A DNA stretch of 44,008 nt from JAGPHI01 sp036661035 (lineage in GTDB: Bacteria > Bacillota > Clostridia > Oscillospirales > Ruminococcaceae): NCBI GenBank assembly GCA_036661035.1, contig JAVWZM010000009.1:1-44008 (forward strand), written 5' to 3'. The notes below the pieces were generated by a model. It was given only the letters and a program-made list of their open reading frames with translations, was not told the DNA's origin and ran no database searches. This document shows positions 26,207 through 33,303 of the stretch, one piece after another; within the stretch, counting starts at the first letter, position 1; the number at the start of each line of letters is the position of its first letter. Both the position numbers and the translations under genes were made by a program.

Positions 26207-27478
26207 TTAAAAGCAATGCTCAAGCAACGTGTTGCAGCGTCCTGACAAAGCGTTCAGTGCATTAGCAGCAGATTTATCTCCTGCAACAAGGCACCGCATC
26301 AGCCGCCCTTCTTCCTTGCAAAGCTCTTGATGCAAGGGGAAATATTCTTCTAATAAAAACGCGGCGTAGCTTGCAAGCCTGTATTCGCCATGCACATGAT
26401 AATGTGCGCCCGCGTAGCTGTCTATAGCCACGCTGTAATGGGATTTTACCGCATCAATCAACTCCTCGCGTGTACAGCTTTGCGCAAATACCATGGTTTT
26501 AAGCACGTTAAAATCCTTGCCGCTTATGGTGTTATGGCTGTCGCTATTGCCAACAACCGCAGGGTTTACGCCCTCTGTGCGCAGCTGATTATAAAGCAAG
26601 GTCTGCTGCATGTTTTCTTTTTCGGTTTGCCCACCCACCAGCTCAAAGGCGTCGTGTATTTTATTGCGCAAAAGATATTCCGTAACGGCAATGGGCACTT
26701 GGTAAGCATTGTTTTTCCAAAACGGGTGGCAAAATATTGATAAGCCGCCGCCTTTTCTTATATGCTCCGCCTCCCAGATGCACACCGCTATTTCGTAGCT
26801 ACTTACACCTTGTGGCAAAGACAAGGTTTTTTCTATGTCGGCAATTTCGAGGGCAAAGCCGTTTTCGTCGTTTCGCCACATATCGTTTACAGAGTATTTG
26901 CCGCCAAAATTTACCGTGTGTACATTATGGTTAGGCGCGTGGATTTCTTCCCCAGGCACAAGGCATAAATCTATATTGACATCTTTGTAAAAATCTATTG
27001 CGCGCAGGGACGGCTCGTATCGGCGGTGGTCTGTAATGGCAAGAAAGTCGAACCCTTCTTCTCTATATCTTGCCGCCACAAATTCCGGTGCTTCCTTGCC
27101 GTCGGAAAAACAGGTGTGGGAGTGCATATCCCCAAGATACGGGCGCAAGGCATACAAATCGCTCAGAACCGAATACACGGATAAATCCACAAGCTTTGTG
27201 CCGTCCTCGCGCAAAATGCGTATGCAATGCTCTTGCTCGCCGCAAAAGCAGTGTGTAAGGCAAAGTGTGCCGTCTGCTTGCACCCTTGCCGTGTAGGACG
27301 AGTAAGTGTCGTCCTTTTGCGGATCGTGAGATTGGCAAAGCGGCAGTACACGCACTATGTATTTTTCCTCCGCCTTAAAAGCTGTATGATAAGCAAGGGA
27401 GCGCAGGATAATGCGGCTTTCCTTGCCGCTTGGCAAAATTTTTGGGAATACTTCGTATTCGTATAATTCGCGTTTCAA
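26207..27478 (-). CDS. PHP-domain metallohydrolase (CehA/McbA-like)
   Basis: The 423-residue protein has an N-terminal region of about 110 residues with beta-strand character, then a PHP metal-dependent hydrolase domain: LGDMHSHTCFSDGKE (His119, His121, Asp126), LAITDHRRY (Asp150, His151), PGEEIHAPNHNVHTV, FCHPFW and GNSDSH. All expected metal ligands are present, so it should be active, most likely on a phosphoester or related bond. The start is TTG at 27478 with AGAAGG 9 nt upstream. No signal peptide. Its place at the head of a lyase/GH88 cluster suggests a role in processing the same glycan, for example removal of a phosphoryl or similar substituent, but this is inference. Confidence 0.85.
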   Translation of the reverse strand: MKRELYEYEVFPKILPSGKESRIILRSLAYHTAFKAEEKYIVRVLPLCQSHDPQKDDTYSSYTARVQADGTLCLTHCFCGEQEHCIRILREDGTKLVDLSVYSVLSDLYALRPYLGDMHSHTCFSDGKEAPEFVAARYREEGFDFLAITDHRRYEPSLRAIDFYKDVNIDLCLVPGEEIHAPNHNVHTVNFGGKYSVNDMWRNDENGFALEIADIEKTLSLPQGVSSYEIAVCIWEAEHIRKGGGLSIFCHPFWKNNAYQVPIAVTEYLLRNKIHDAFELVGGQTEKENMQQTLLYNQLRTEGVNPAVVGNSDSHNTISGKDFNVLKTMVFAQSCTREELIDAVKSHYSVAIDSYAGAHYHVHGEYRLASYAAFLLEEYFPLHQELCKEEGRLMRCLVAGDKSAANALNALSGRCNTLLEHCF

Positions 27479-27548
27479 GATGAACGACCTTCTTTATATT
27501 CTTATTAGCTACGTGCAGAGCGCATGATGGAGGAACGGTCAAAGACTG

Positions 27549-27684
27549 TTGCCTACAATATAATGTGCTAAATAAAATAGTTTGCCGCCATATATTGTGC
27601 TAAATAAAATAGTTTGACAGCGAATATTGTGATAAATAAAATTATTTATCATCGTATATTGCGTTATAAAATAAGCAAACCAGC
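27549..27684 (+). repeat. Tandem array of 32-33-bp promoter-like units
   Basis: Three close and one degraded unit share the core GTGCTAAATAAAATAGTTTG. Each close unit contains a plus-strand promoter-like pair: TTGCCT-18-TAAAAT (27549-27578), TTGCCG-17-TAAAAT (27582-27610) and TTGACA-17-TAAAAT (27614-27642). The -10 boxes are 32 bp apart. Unit three also holds a palindrome with 10-bp arms (27630-27639, 27642-27651). No plus-strand gene follows; a hairpin at 27677-27710 does. Confidence 0.7.
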
Positions 27685-27710
27685 ACAGCACATTAGTGCT
27701 GTACCGGTTT
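27677..27710. terminator. Terminator-like hairpin after the permease operon and after the promoter array
   Basis: AAACC (27677-27681) with GGTTT (27706-27710) and ACAGCAC (27685-27691) with GTGCTGT (27696-27702) form a two-part stem around an ATTA loop. The plus strand continues TTTTAATGTTT, the minus strand GCTTATTTTAT. It can end the minus-strand ABC operon and any plus-strand transcript from the repeat array. Confidence 0.6.
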
Positions 27711-28004
27711 TAATGTTTGTAATTTGTTTTTGATGAATTTGCTTGTTCATAAAGCCCCTCTTTTGGGTTGCGGAATTTTAGATATCTTCTTATCAAGTGT
27801 AATTTTACATTAATATTCGCTAAAAATCAAGAGATTTTGCAGATATTTAAAACTGCTTGCCGGCTTAAACTTGGTGCAAACCGTAAGCATAGAAAAGTGC
27901 AAAACGTGGGTTTTAGGTTAAGCTTTTACTTTCCGCCGCTTTCACAGGCTTTGCACACGGCTACCGTAAGCACATAAATGAGGTGCGCTTTAAATAGCGA
28001 AGGC
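27711..28004. other. AT-rich non-coding stretch downstream of the permease gene
   Basis: No supported gene or RNA. A 69-codon plus-strand frame at 27768-27977 has no RBS, and its predicted protein shows no family likeness. The permease stop is at 28005. Confidence 0.5.
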
Positions 28005-28835
28005 TTAGCCCTTTAATCCGCTTGTGGCAACGCCCTGTATAAAGAAACGCTGGAACGCAAGGAACACCGCTATAACAGGAATAAGCGAAACCACGCTCGC
28101 CGCCATAATCAGCCCGTATTCGGCAGAATACTGCCCTATAAACATGCGTATGCCAAGCTGAATGGTTTTAAGGCTTGTGGAGTTGAAGTAAATCATAGGG
28201 CCCATAAAGTCGTTCCATACGTTTACAAAGCTGAAAATAGTAAGGGTGGCAAGGGCGGGCTTTGTAAGAGGCATAACGATGCGGAAGTAAATGCCGTATT
28301 CCGACAGGCCGTCAATACGTGCCGCCTCTAAAAGCTCGTCTGGGATAGACAGATAAAATTGGCGGATTAAAAACACGCCAAATGCAGTAAAGCTTTGCAG
28401 AAGAATGATGGACATATGCGTGTCGATAAGATGCACCTTGTTCATCATAATATACTGTGGCAGCATGTACACCTGCCACGGAATGGCGATGGTGGCAACA
28501 TAGCAAAGGAACAGTGCGTCGCGCCCCTTAAAGCGGCACTTTGCAAAGCCGTATGCCGCAAAGCTGGAAGTAACAAGCTGTATAATGGTAATAATTACCG
28601 TAAGCTTTGCGGAGTTAAAGGTAAATAGTGCAAGGGGGATTTTGTTCCAAATTTTAGTGTAGTTTGCCCACTGCGGATCGGTGGGTATCCACTGAATGGG
28701 GATACTAAATACATCAACCTCGCGCTTTAAAGATGCAGACAGCATCCAAATAAGCGGCAAAAGGGTGATAAACGTAACTAAAGCAAGGGCAATATAGGTA
28801 CTGATATCACTAATGTAGCTTTTTTTCTTTATCAT
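28005..28835 (-). CDS. CUT1 sugar ABC transporter permease (MalG/LacG type)
   Basis: This 276-residue inner-membrane protein has six hydrophobic segments and the EAA loop ELLEAARIDGLSEYGIYFRIVMPLTKPA, which contacts the ATPase. It forms a heterodimeric channel with the permease encoded just upstream (29-bp gap). AAGGAG precedes the ATG by 8 nt. The partner genes and neighbouring lyases suggest uptake of uronic-acid oligosaccharides. Confidence 0.95.
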   Translation of the reverse strand: MIKKKSYISDISTYIALALVTFITLLPLIWMLSASLKREVDVFSIPIQWIPTDPQWANYTKIWNKIPLALFTFNSAKLTVIITIIQLVTSSFAAYGFAKCRFKGRDALFLCYVATIAIPWQVYMLPQYIMMNKVHLIDTHMSIILLQSFTAFGVFLIRQFYLSIPDELLEAARIDGLSEYGIYFRIVMPLTKPALATLTIFSFVNVWNDFMGPMIYFNSTSLKTIQLGIRMFIGQYSAEYGLIMAASVVSLIPVIAVFLAFQRFFIQGVATSGLKG

Positions 28836-28864
28836 TATGGTTTCTCCTTATCTTGATGTTGCAA

Positions 28865-29776
28865 TTACATAAAGTCGTTAAACTTTTTCTCTACGCGGAA
28901 TTGAATTACAGTGATAGTTGCAACAATAATAAACAATATCATCGAGGCGGCGCTTGCTTTACCATAATCCCATGCTACAAAGGATTGATTATAAATATAA
29001 TACGACAGCATGGTGGTAGAGGTGCCGGGGCCGCCCTCGGTCATAACCATAATCAGCGAGAATATTTTAAAGCTGTTGATAGTAAGCATCATAAATACAA
29101 AGAAGTGCGCAGGTGTAAGCATTGGCAGGGTAATGCGCTTAAATTGCTGCCATTTGTTTGCACCGTCTATTGTAGATGCCTCGTACAAGGAAATGGGGAT
29201 ATCTTGCAAAGCGGCAATATAAACTATCATAAAATAGCCCATGTTCTGCCACACGCTTACGATAATTACCGACGGAATAGACCAGTCTGTAGATGCTGTC
29301 CAGCCCGGAGGGTTAGTCATGCCGAGAAAACGCAAAAATTCGTTCACAGGGCCAAAATCCTTTTGAAGCATGGCGTTCCATACCACACCAACGGCTACTA
29401 TGGACGCAACATGCGGAAAGAACACTGCACTGCGGAAAAAGTTTACACCGCGCAGCTTTTGGTTTAGCAGTACAGCAAGGCCAAGGGACGCTACCAATGT
29501 GATAAGAACTGTAAATACCACGTACACAAAGGTTTGCCATAATGCCGCACGAAAAACGGTGTCTTTAAAAATGCGGGTAAAGTTTTTAAGGCCGACAAAT
29601 TTTATTTCGTTAAAGCCGTCCCATTCGTTAAAGCTAAGGTAGAACGAAAATATTACCGGAACCATTATAAACATAAAAAAGCCTATAAAGTTTGGCAAAA
29701 TAAACGACATGCCTATGGCTGTGTTTCGCGCGTTAAGGGACAGCGACCTTTTGTTAAGCGTTCTGTCTTTTTTCAT
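28865..29776 (-). CDS. CUT1 sugar ABC transporter permease (MalF/LacF type)
   Basis: A 303-residue permease starting MKKDRTLNKRSLSL, with six TM segments and the EAA loop ISLYEASTIDGANKWQQFKRITLPMLTP. The start at 29776 has GGGAG 6 nt upstream; the in-frame Met at 29809 lies inside an upstream stem-loop region and lacks an RBS. It pairs with the permease encoded next. A stem-loop separates it from the binding-protein gene. Confidence 0.94.
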   Translation of the reverse strand: MKKDRTLNKRSLSLNARNTAIGMSFILPNFIGFFMFIMVPVIFSFYLSFNEWDGFNEIKFVGLKNFTRIFKDTVFRAALWQTFVYVVFTVLITLVASLGLAVLLNQKLRGVNFFRSAVFFPHVASIVAVGVVWNAMLQKDFGPVNEFLRFLGMTNPPGWTASTDWSIPSVIIVSVWQNMGYFMIVYIAALQDIPISLYEASTIDGANKWQQFKRITLPMLTPAHFFVFMMLTINSFKIFSLIMVMTEGGPGTSTTMLSYYIYNQSFVAWDYGKASAASMILFIIVATITVIQFRVEKKFNDFM

Positions 29777-29810
29777 ATATATCTCCCTACAAACAACTTT
29801 GTTTATCACA

Positions 29811-29842
29811 AAAGGCGGATTTACTGCTGTAAACCCGCCTTT
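29811..29842 (-). terminator. Intercistronic stem-loop between binding protein and permeases
   Basis: AAAGGCGG (29811-29818) pairs with CCGCCTTT (29835-29842), extended by TTTAC/GTAAA around TGCT with one mismatch. On the minus strand a short T-run follows. Such structures commonly protect or attenuate mRNA so that the binding protein is made in excess over the permeases. Confidence 0.7.
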
Positions 29843-29886
29843 TTGTTTTAATTAATCAGGCGAACATTTTTTTGCGGTTGCCCTCT

Positions 29887-31209
29887 TTAGTTAGACTGAA
29901 TTTCCTTCGACAATTTGCCCATTTCGGCAAGACCTTTGTCGATGTCGTTTTCGCCAAGCATAATTAGGCCGTGCTGTTCACCAAGCATTTTGTTTACTTC
30001 GTCAACTTTATCTGTAACAGGGCGATCCAAAACGATGCTTGTGTATTTCATAGCTTCTAATAGGCCCTCAGGCATGCCGTCTAAGCCGGCTACGATTCCA
30101 AGTGTTTCGGGGTTTGCGATTGCAGGGATTTTGCCAACGCCGGCAATTGTTTTTGCGCCTTCAAGGCTTGTGGCATATTTTACAAATTCCCATGCTGCGT
30201 CTTTGTTTTTGGAGGTTGGGTTAATGCAAAGAGGTGTTGTTGCGCCCACTACGCTGCCTGCCGGCACATCGTCGCCGTGAGGAAGTGTTGCTACGCCCCA
30301 GTTTACTTTGCTTTCGCCTGCTTTTACTTTAGATGCCATTGTGGCGATAAACCAGCTGCCCATAGGCATCATGCCAACGTTGCCGGTAAGGAATGGGCTT
30401 GAATAGTGAATGTTGCCTGTTTTCATTGTGGCGTAATCCATGATGGATTTATCGTCGTTCTGCATGCGCAGAGCCATTTCGTAATAAGGCTTAAAGAAAG
30501 ACAAATCTGTTTCCATCATTGTGTGTTTGCCGTCTTGAATGGCCCAGTTCATAACGCAAGCCTGCCATGTGTGCAAAAGTGCGCCGTAGGTTTTGGTTGC
30601 GCCCTCGCCCTTAGTAAGCTTTTTGGCGGTTTCTTCAAACTCTTTCCATGTCATATCGTTTGTAGGATACGGCAATTTGGCAGCGTCGAAGATGTCTTTG
30701 TTGTAGTACAAAACATAGTAGTCTGTACGGAAAGGCATACCGGCAAGCTTGCCGTCGAAGGTAAAGTTTTTATCAAGGCCTGTGTATTGGCCTAAATCCA
30801 CACCGTCTTTTGTAGCATACGGTATCAAATCTTCTGTTTGGCCTTTGTTGAAGATAGCTTTTGTGGAAGATGAATCTTTAACGAAGAATACGTCTAATTC
30901 GCTGCCGCCGTTAAGCATAATGTTCAGCTTTTGGTTGTACTCTGTGCCGGGAATATCAATCATTTCGATTTTAATGTTTGGGTTTAACGCTTGGAAACCC
31001 TCTATTACCTTGTCTACGTGCGGATCGCTGGCGTTATCCCAGTTGCCCAGCTTTAAGGTAACGGGCTCTTGTGGTTTTGCTTCGCTTTGCGATGCGGTAG
31101 ATGCAGGTGTTGACGCCGGTGTGCTTGGCGCTTTGCTGCCGCAAGAAGCAAAAGTAGAAAGTGCAAGAACTGCTGTCAATGAAAGTGCTGTAATCTTTTT
31201 CAAATTCAT
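29887..31209 (-). CDS. Sugar-binding lipoprotein of a CUT1 ABC importer
   Basis: This 440-residue extracellular solute-binding protein has a signal peptide with lipobox (STFASC, Cys23), then a Ser/Thr/Pro linker, then the two-lobe binding fold (PVTLKLGNWDNASDPHVDKV, MLNGGSELDVFFVKDSS, GKLAGMPFRTDYYVLYYNKDIFD, GNVGMMPMGSWFI, DAAWEFVKYATS). The pattern is that of ABC family 1 proteins for oligosaccharides. AGGAGGAG precedes the ATG. It is the first gene of a three-gene importer operon with no ATPase gene; a shared MsmX-type ATPase from elsewhere is expected. Divergent YesMN-like regulators likely control it. Confidence 0.96.
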   Translation of the reverse strand: MNLKKITALSLTAVLALSTFASCGSKAPSTPASTPASTASQSEAKPQEPVTLKLGNWDNASDPHVDKVIEGFQALNPNIKIEMIDIPGTEYNQKLNIMLNGGSELDVFFVKDSSSTKAIFNKGQTEDLIPYATKDGVDLGQYTGLDKNFTFDGKLAGMPFRTDYYVLYYNKDIFDAAKLPYPTNDMTWKEFEETAKKLTKGEGATKTYGALLHTWQACVMNWAIQDGKHTMMETDLSFFKPYYEMALRMQNDDKSIMDYATMKTGNIHYSSPFLTGNVGMMPMGSWFIATMASKVKAGESKVNWGVATLPHGDDVPAGSVVGATTPLCINPTSKNKDAAWEFVKYATSLEGAKTIAGVGKIPAIANPETLGIVAGLDGMPEGLLEAMKYTSIVLDRPVTDKVDEVNKMLGEQHGLIMLGENDIDKGLAEMGKLSKEIQSN

Positions 31210-31236
31210 AGTATCTCTCCTCCTGTTTTTAGCTGC

Positions 31237-31253
31237 GCACAGTATCTCTGTGC
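31237..31253 (-). promoter_or_regulatory. Leader hairpin of the binding-protein mRNA
   Basis: GCACAG (31237-31242) and CTGTGC (31248-31253) form a 6-bp stem with a 5-nt loop a short way upstream of the binding-protein RBS. It could stabilise the mRNA 5' end. Confidence 0.4.
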
Positions 31254-31315
31254 CTTTTGATGTTTTAATATTAACTCTGTTTTACCAAGGTTAAAATATA
31301 AAATCCTATTAAAAC

Positions 31316-31383
31316 TATTACTTTTTTACAGTTTACTATTAAGCAAGTAATACTATTTTACGATTTAGTTATTTTTTACTGTT
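31316..31383. promoter_or_regulatory. Putative binding region for the AraC-type response regulator
   Basis: The divergent region holds three T-rich steps around TTTTAC (A positions 31328, 31360, 31378) and an inverted pair TATTACTT (31316-31323) / AAGTAATA (31345-31352). YesN-like regulators bind repeated sites upstream of the ABC operon they control. This stretch sits between the binding-protein and kinase promoters. Confidence 0.45.
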
Positions 31384-31396
31384 TTTCTTATTTGCA

Positions 31397-31426
31397 TTGC
31401 GTTTACTTGGCTCGGCATACTATAAT
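31397..31426 (+). promoter_or_regulatory. Promoter of the kinase-regulator-lyase run
   Basis: TTGCGT (31397-31402) and TATAAT (31421-31426) are 18 bp apart, about 20 bp upstream of the kinase ATG at 31448. Confidence 0.5.
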
Positions 31427-31447
31427 ATAGGAAAGGCGGTGGGGAGC

Positions 31448-33202
31448 ATGAAAAAGATTAACACTAAGAGTATTCAGTTTAAAATCATACTTTATACCAT
31501 GATATGCATCACCGTGGTGGGAATTGTTAGCAATTTCTATCTTTTTTCTTATCTTAATAAAATAATAGTGCAAAAAGCAGACAATATCGACGCTTTATAT
31601 CTTGACACCATAAAAATACAAATGGATTTCAGCTTAGAGGAGCTTTATAATTTGGCGATTATTACCGCCAGCCATTCTACAGTTACAAGTGCCATGGGCT
31701 ATAGCAGCCTAAAAGAGCTGCCTGCCAAGCGTGCGGCGTTGGACGCGCAACAAATTATAAACGAAAACACAACCTCTGTAAATGCAAGCAAATATTTAAA
31801 CCGCTTTATGGTGTTTAACGACGACGGCCTTGTAATACAAAGCATATCGAAACCCAGCGGACAAATAGACGATTTTGCAAGTGTTCAAAAAACCCGTGCG
31901 TATGCCGAGCGACATTTGCATGGTGGATTTGCGTATTTAGAGCCGTCTATCGGCACAAGGCACGAGCAGTGCTTTACATTTATCATGCCTGTGTTTGCCC
32001 TTACGGCAAAAGGGCAAGAGGCATTTGTATATATGGAGCTTTCGCCCGACCTTTTTCTTGAAACGCTAAAGCCATATACAAAGCTAAACAGTATCTTCGT
32101 TGCCACAAAGGGCGGAGATTTGCTGATACCCTCTGATGTGCAAGATAAAGATGTAATATCTAAGTTTGACCTTAGCAATCTTAAAGCGCAAAATGAATTT
32201 AAGCATGCAAACATTGAATATAAGGTAATGTCACAAGAGCTTGCAAGCGGCGGCTTTACATTGTACAATTGCATCAATACCACGGATATTACTTTGGATA
32301 ACCGTAAAATGACCTATACATTAATGGTGGTAATGGCAAGTGTGCTTATTGTAGCACTGGGCATACTTGTAATCAGCTCCAATTTTATCACAAGGCCTTT
32401 GCAGCGGCTGATAGCCCATATACGCCGCATGTCCGACAACGATTTTTCTTTTAACCCCGAAATAGAGAAAACTCAAGACGAAATAGGCGAGGTGGGCAAG
32501 GTAATAAACGAAATGTGCCTTTCGTTTAACCACCTTTTAAAAGAAACTGTGGAAATAAGCGAGGAAAAGCGCAATATCGAGCTGGATTTATTGCAGTCCC
32601 AAGTAAACCCGCATTTTTTGTATAACACATTGGATTCTATCCACTGGATGGCGGTTATCCAAAAAAACCAAGGCATTTGCAATATCACACGCAGCTTATC
32701 CAATTTGCTGAAAAACATGGCAAAGGGCTTTTCCCAAAAGGTTACTCTTGCAGAGGAGCTAAAGCTGCTTGACGATTACGTTACCATACAATCTATAAGG
32801 TATATGGAAACCTTTGACCTTATTAATAATATCGACAAAAGCTTTTACGATTATTATATCATAAAGCTTACCTTGCAGCCCTTGGTGGAAAACGCGATTT
32901 TCCACGGCATAGAGCCTACAGGAGTGTACGGCACTATCACCCTTTCGGCAAGAGAGGACGATAAGTACCTATATATTTCCGTAGAGGACTCGGGCGTGGG
33001 GCTTACAAGCGAAGAAATAGATAAATTAATGCAGCATCGCCGCCGCGACCGCGAGCGCAGCAGCATGAGTGGCATAGGCGTTGCCAATGTACACAGCCGC
33101 CTTGAAATGGTGTACGGCAAGCCCTGCGGCATTACCATAGAAAGCGAAAAAAATAAATTTACACGGGTAACAGTACAGCTATTGAAGGAAACCACCATAT
33201 AG
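31448..33202 (+). CDS. Sensor histidine kinase, YesM-like
   Basis: The 584-residue membrane kinase has TM1 at about 12-35, a Cache-like extracellular sensor region to about 290, TM2, a HAMP linker (FITRPLQRLIAHIRRMSDNDF), the HisKA_7-type phosphoacceptor LLQSQVNPHFLYNTLDSIHW, and an HATPase domain (LQPLVENAIFHG, DSGVGL, GIGVANVHSRLEM). It should sense an oligosaccharide or its binding protein and phosphorylate the regulator encoded next. The ATG at 31448 is preferred to an in-frame TTG at 31397 because that codon lies in the promoter. Its stop codon TAG (33200-33202) is part of a repeat element that separates it from the regulator gene. Confidence 0.94.
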   Translation: MKKINTKSIQFKIILYTMICITVVGIVSNFYLFSYLNKIIVQKADNIDALYLDTIKIQMDFSLEELYNLAIITASHSTVTSAMGYSSLKELPAKRAALDAQQIINENTTSVNASKYLNRFMVFNDDGLVIQSISKPSGQIDDFASVQKTRAYAERHLHGGFAYLEPSIGTRHEQCFTFIMPVFALTAKGQEAFVYMELSPDLFLETLKPYTKLNSIFVATKGGDLLIPSDVQDKDVISKFDLSNLKAQNEFKHANIEYKVMSQELASGGFTLYNCINTTDITLDNRKMTYTLMVVMASVLIVALGILVISSNFITRPLQRLIAHIRRMSDNDFSFNPEIEKTQDEIGEVGKVINEMCLSFNHLLKETVEISEEKRNIELDLLQSQVNPHFLYNTLDSIHWMAVIQKNQGICNITRSLSNLLKNMAKGFSQKVTLAEELKLLDDYVTIQSIRYMETFDLINNIDKSFYDYYIIKLTLQPLVENAIFHGIEPTGVYGTITLSAREDDKYLYISVEDSGVGLTSEEIDKLMQHRRRDRERSSMSGIGVANVHSRLEMVYGKPCGITIESEKNKFTRVTVQLLKETTI

Positions 33203-33271
33203 CAGCTTTGCTTATTATTGTTCTTGTACTCGAGCCTTTTGGTAGGACAATCAAAAGTAAAATTGCTGTAT
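33198..33271. repeat. Inverted-repeat dispersed element, copy B (74 bp), between kinase and regulator
   Basis: Left end TATAGCAGCTTTGCTTATTA and right end (minus strand) ATACAGCAATTTTACTTTTG are imperfect inverted repeats. The element is in opposite orientation to copy A at 11107. Its first bases provide the TAG stop of the kinase gene, and it fills most of the 101-bp gap before the response regulator. Confidence 0.7.
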
Positions 33272-33303
33272 GATCGAAAGCATTATGCAAGGGGGAAGCT
33301 ATT

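Noticed and set aside
27557..27684. CRISPR array
   Set aside because: The 32-bp units are contiguous and have no spacers between repeats, and no cas genes are present.
27768..27977. 69-codon plus-strand reading frame in the gap after the permease operon
   Set aside because: No RBS, no recognisable family, AT-rich random-looking composition.
30749..31294. 181-codon plus-strand frame opposite the binding-protein gene
   Set aside because: Shadow of a certain gene; no RBS and no family likeness.
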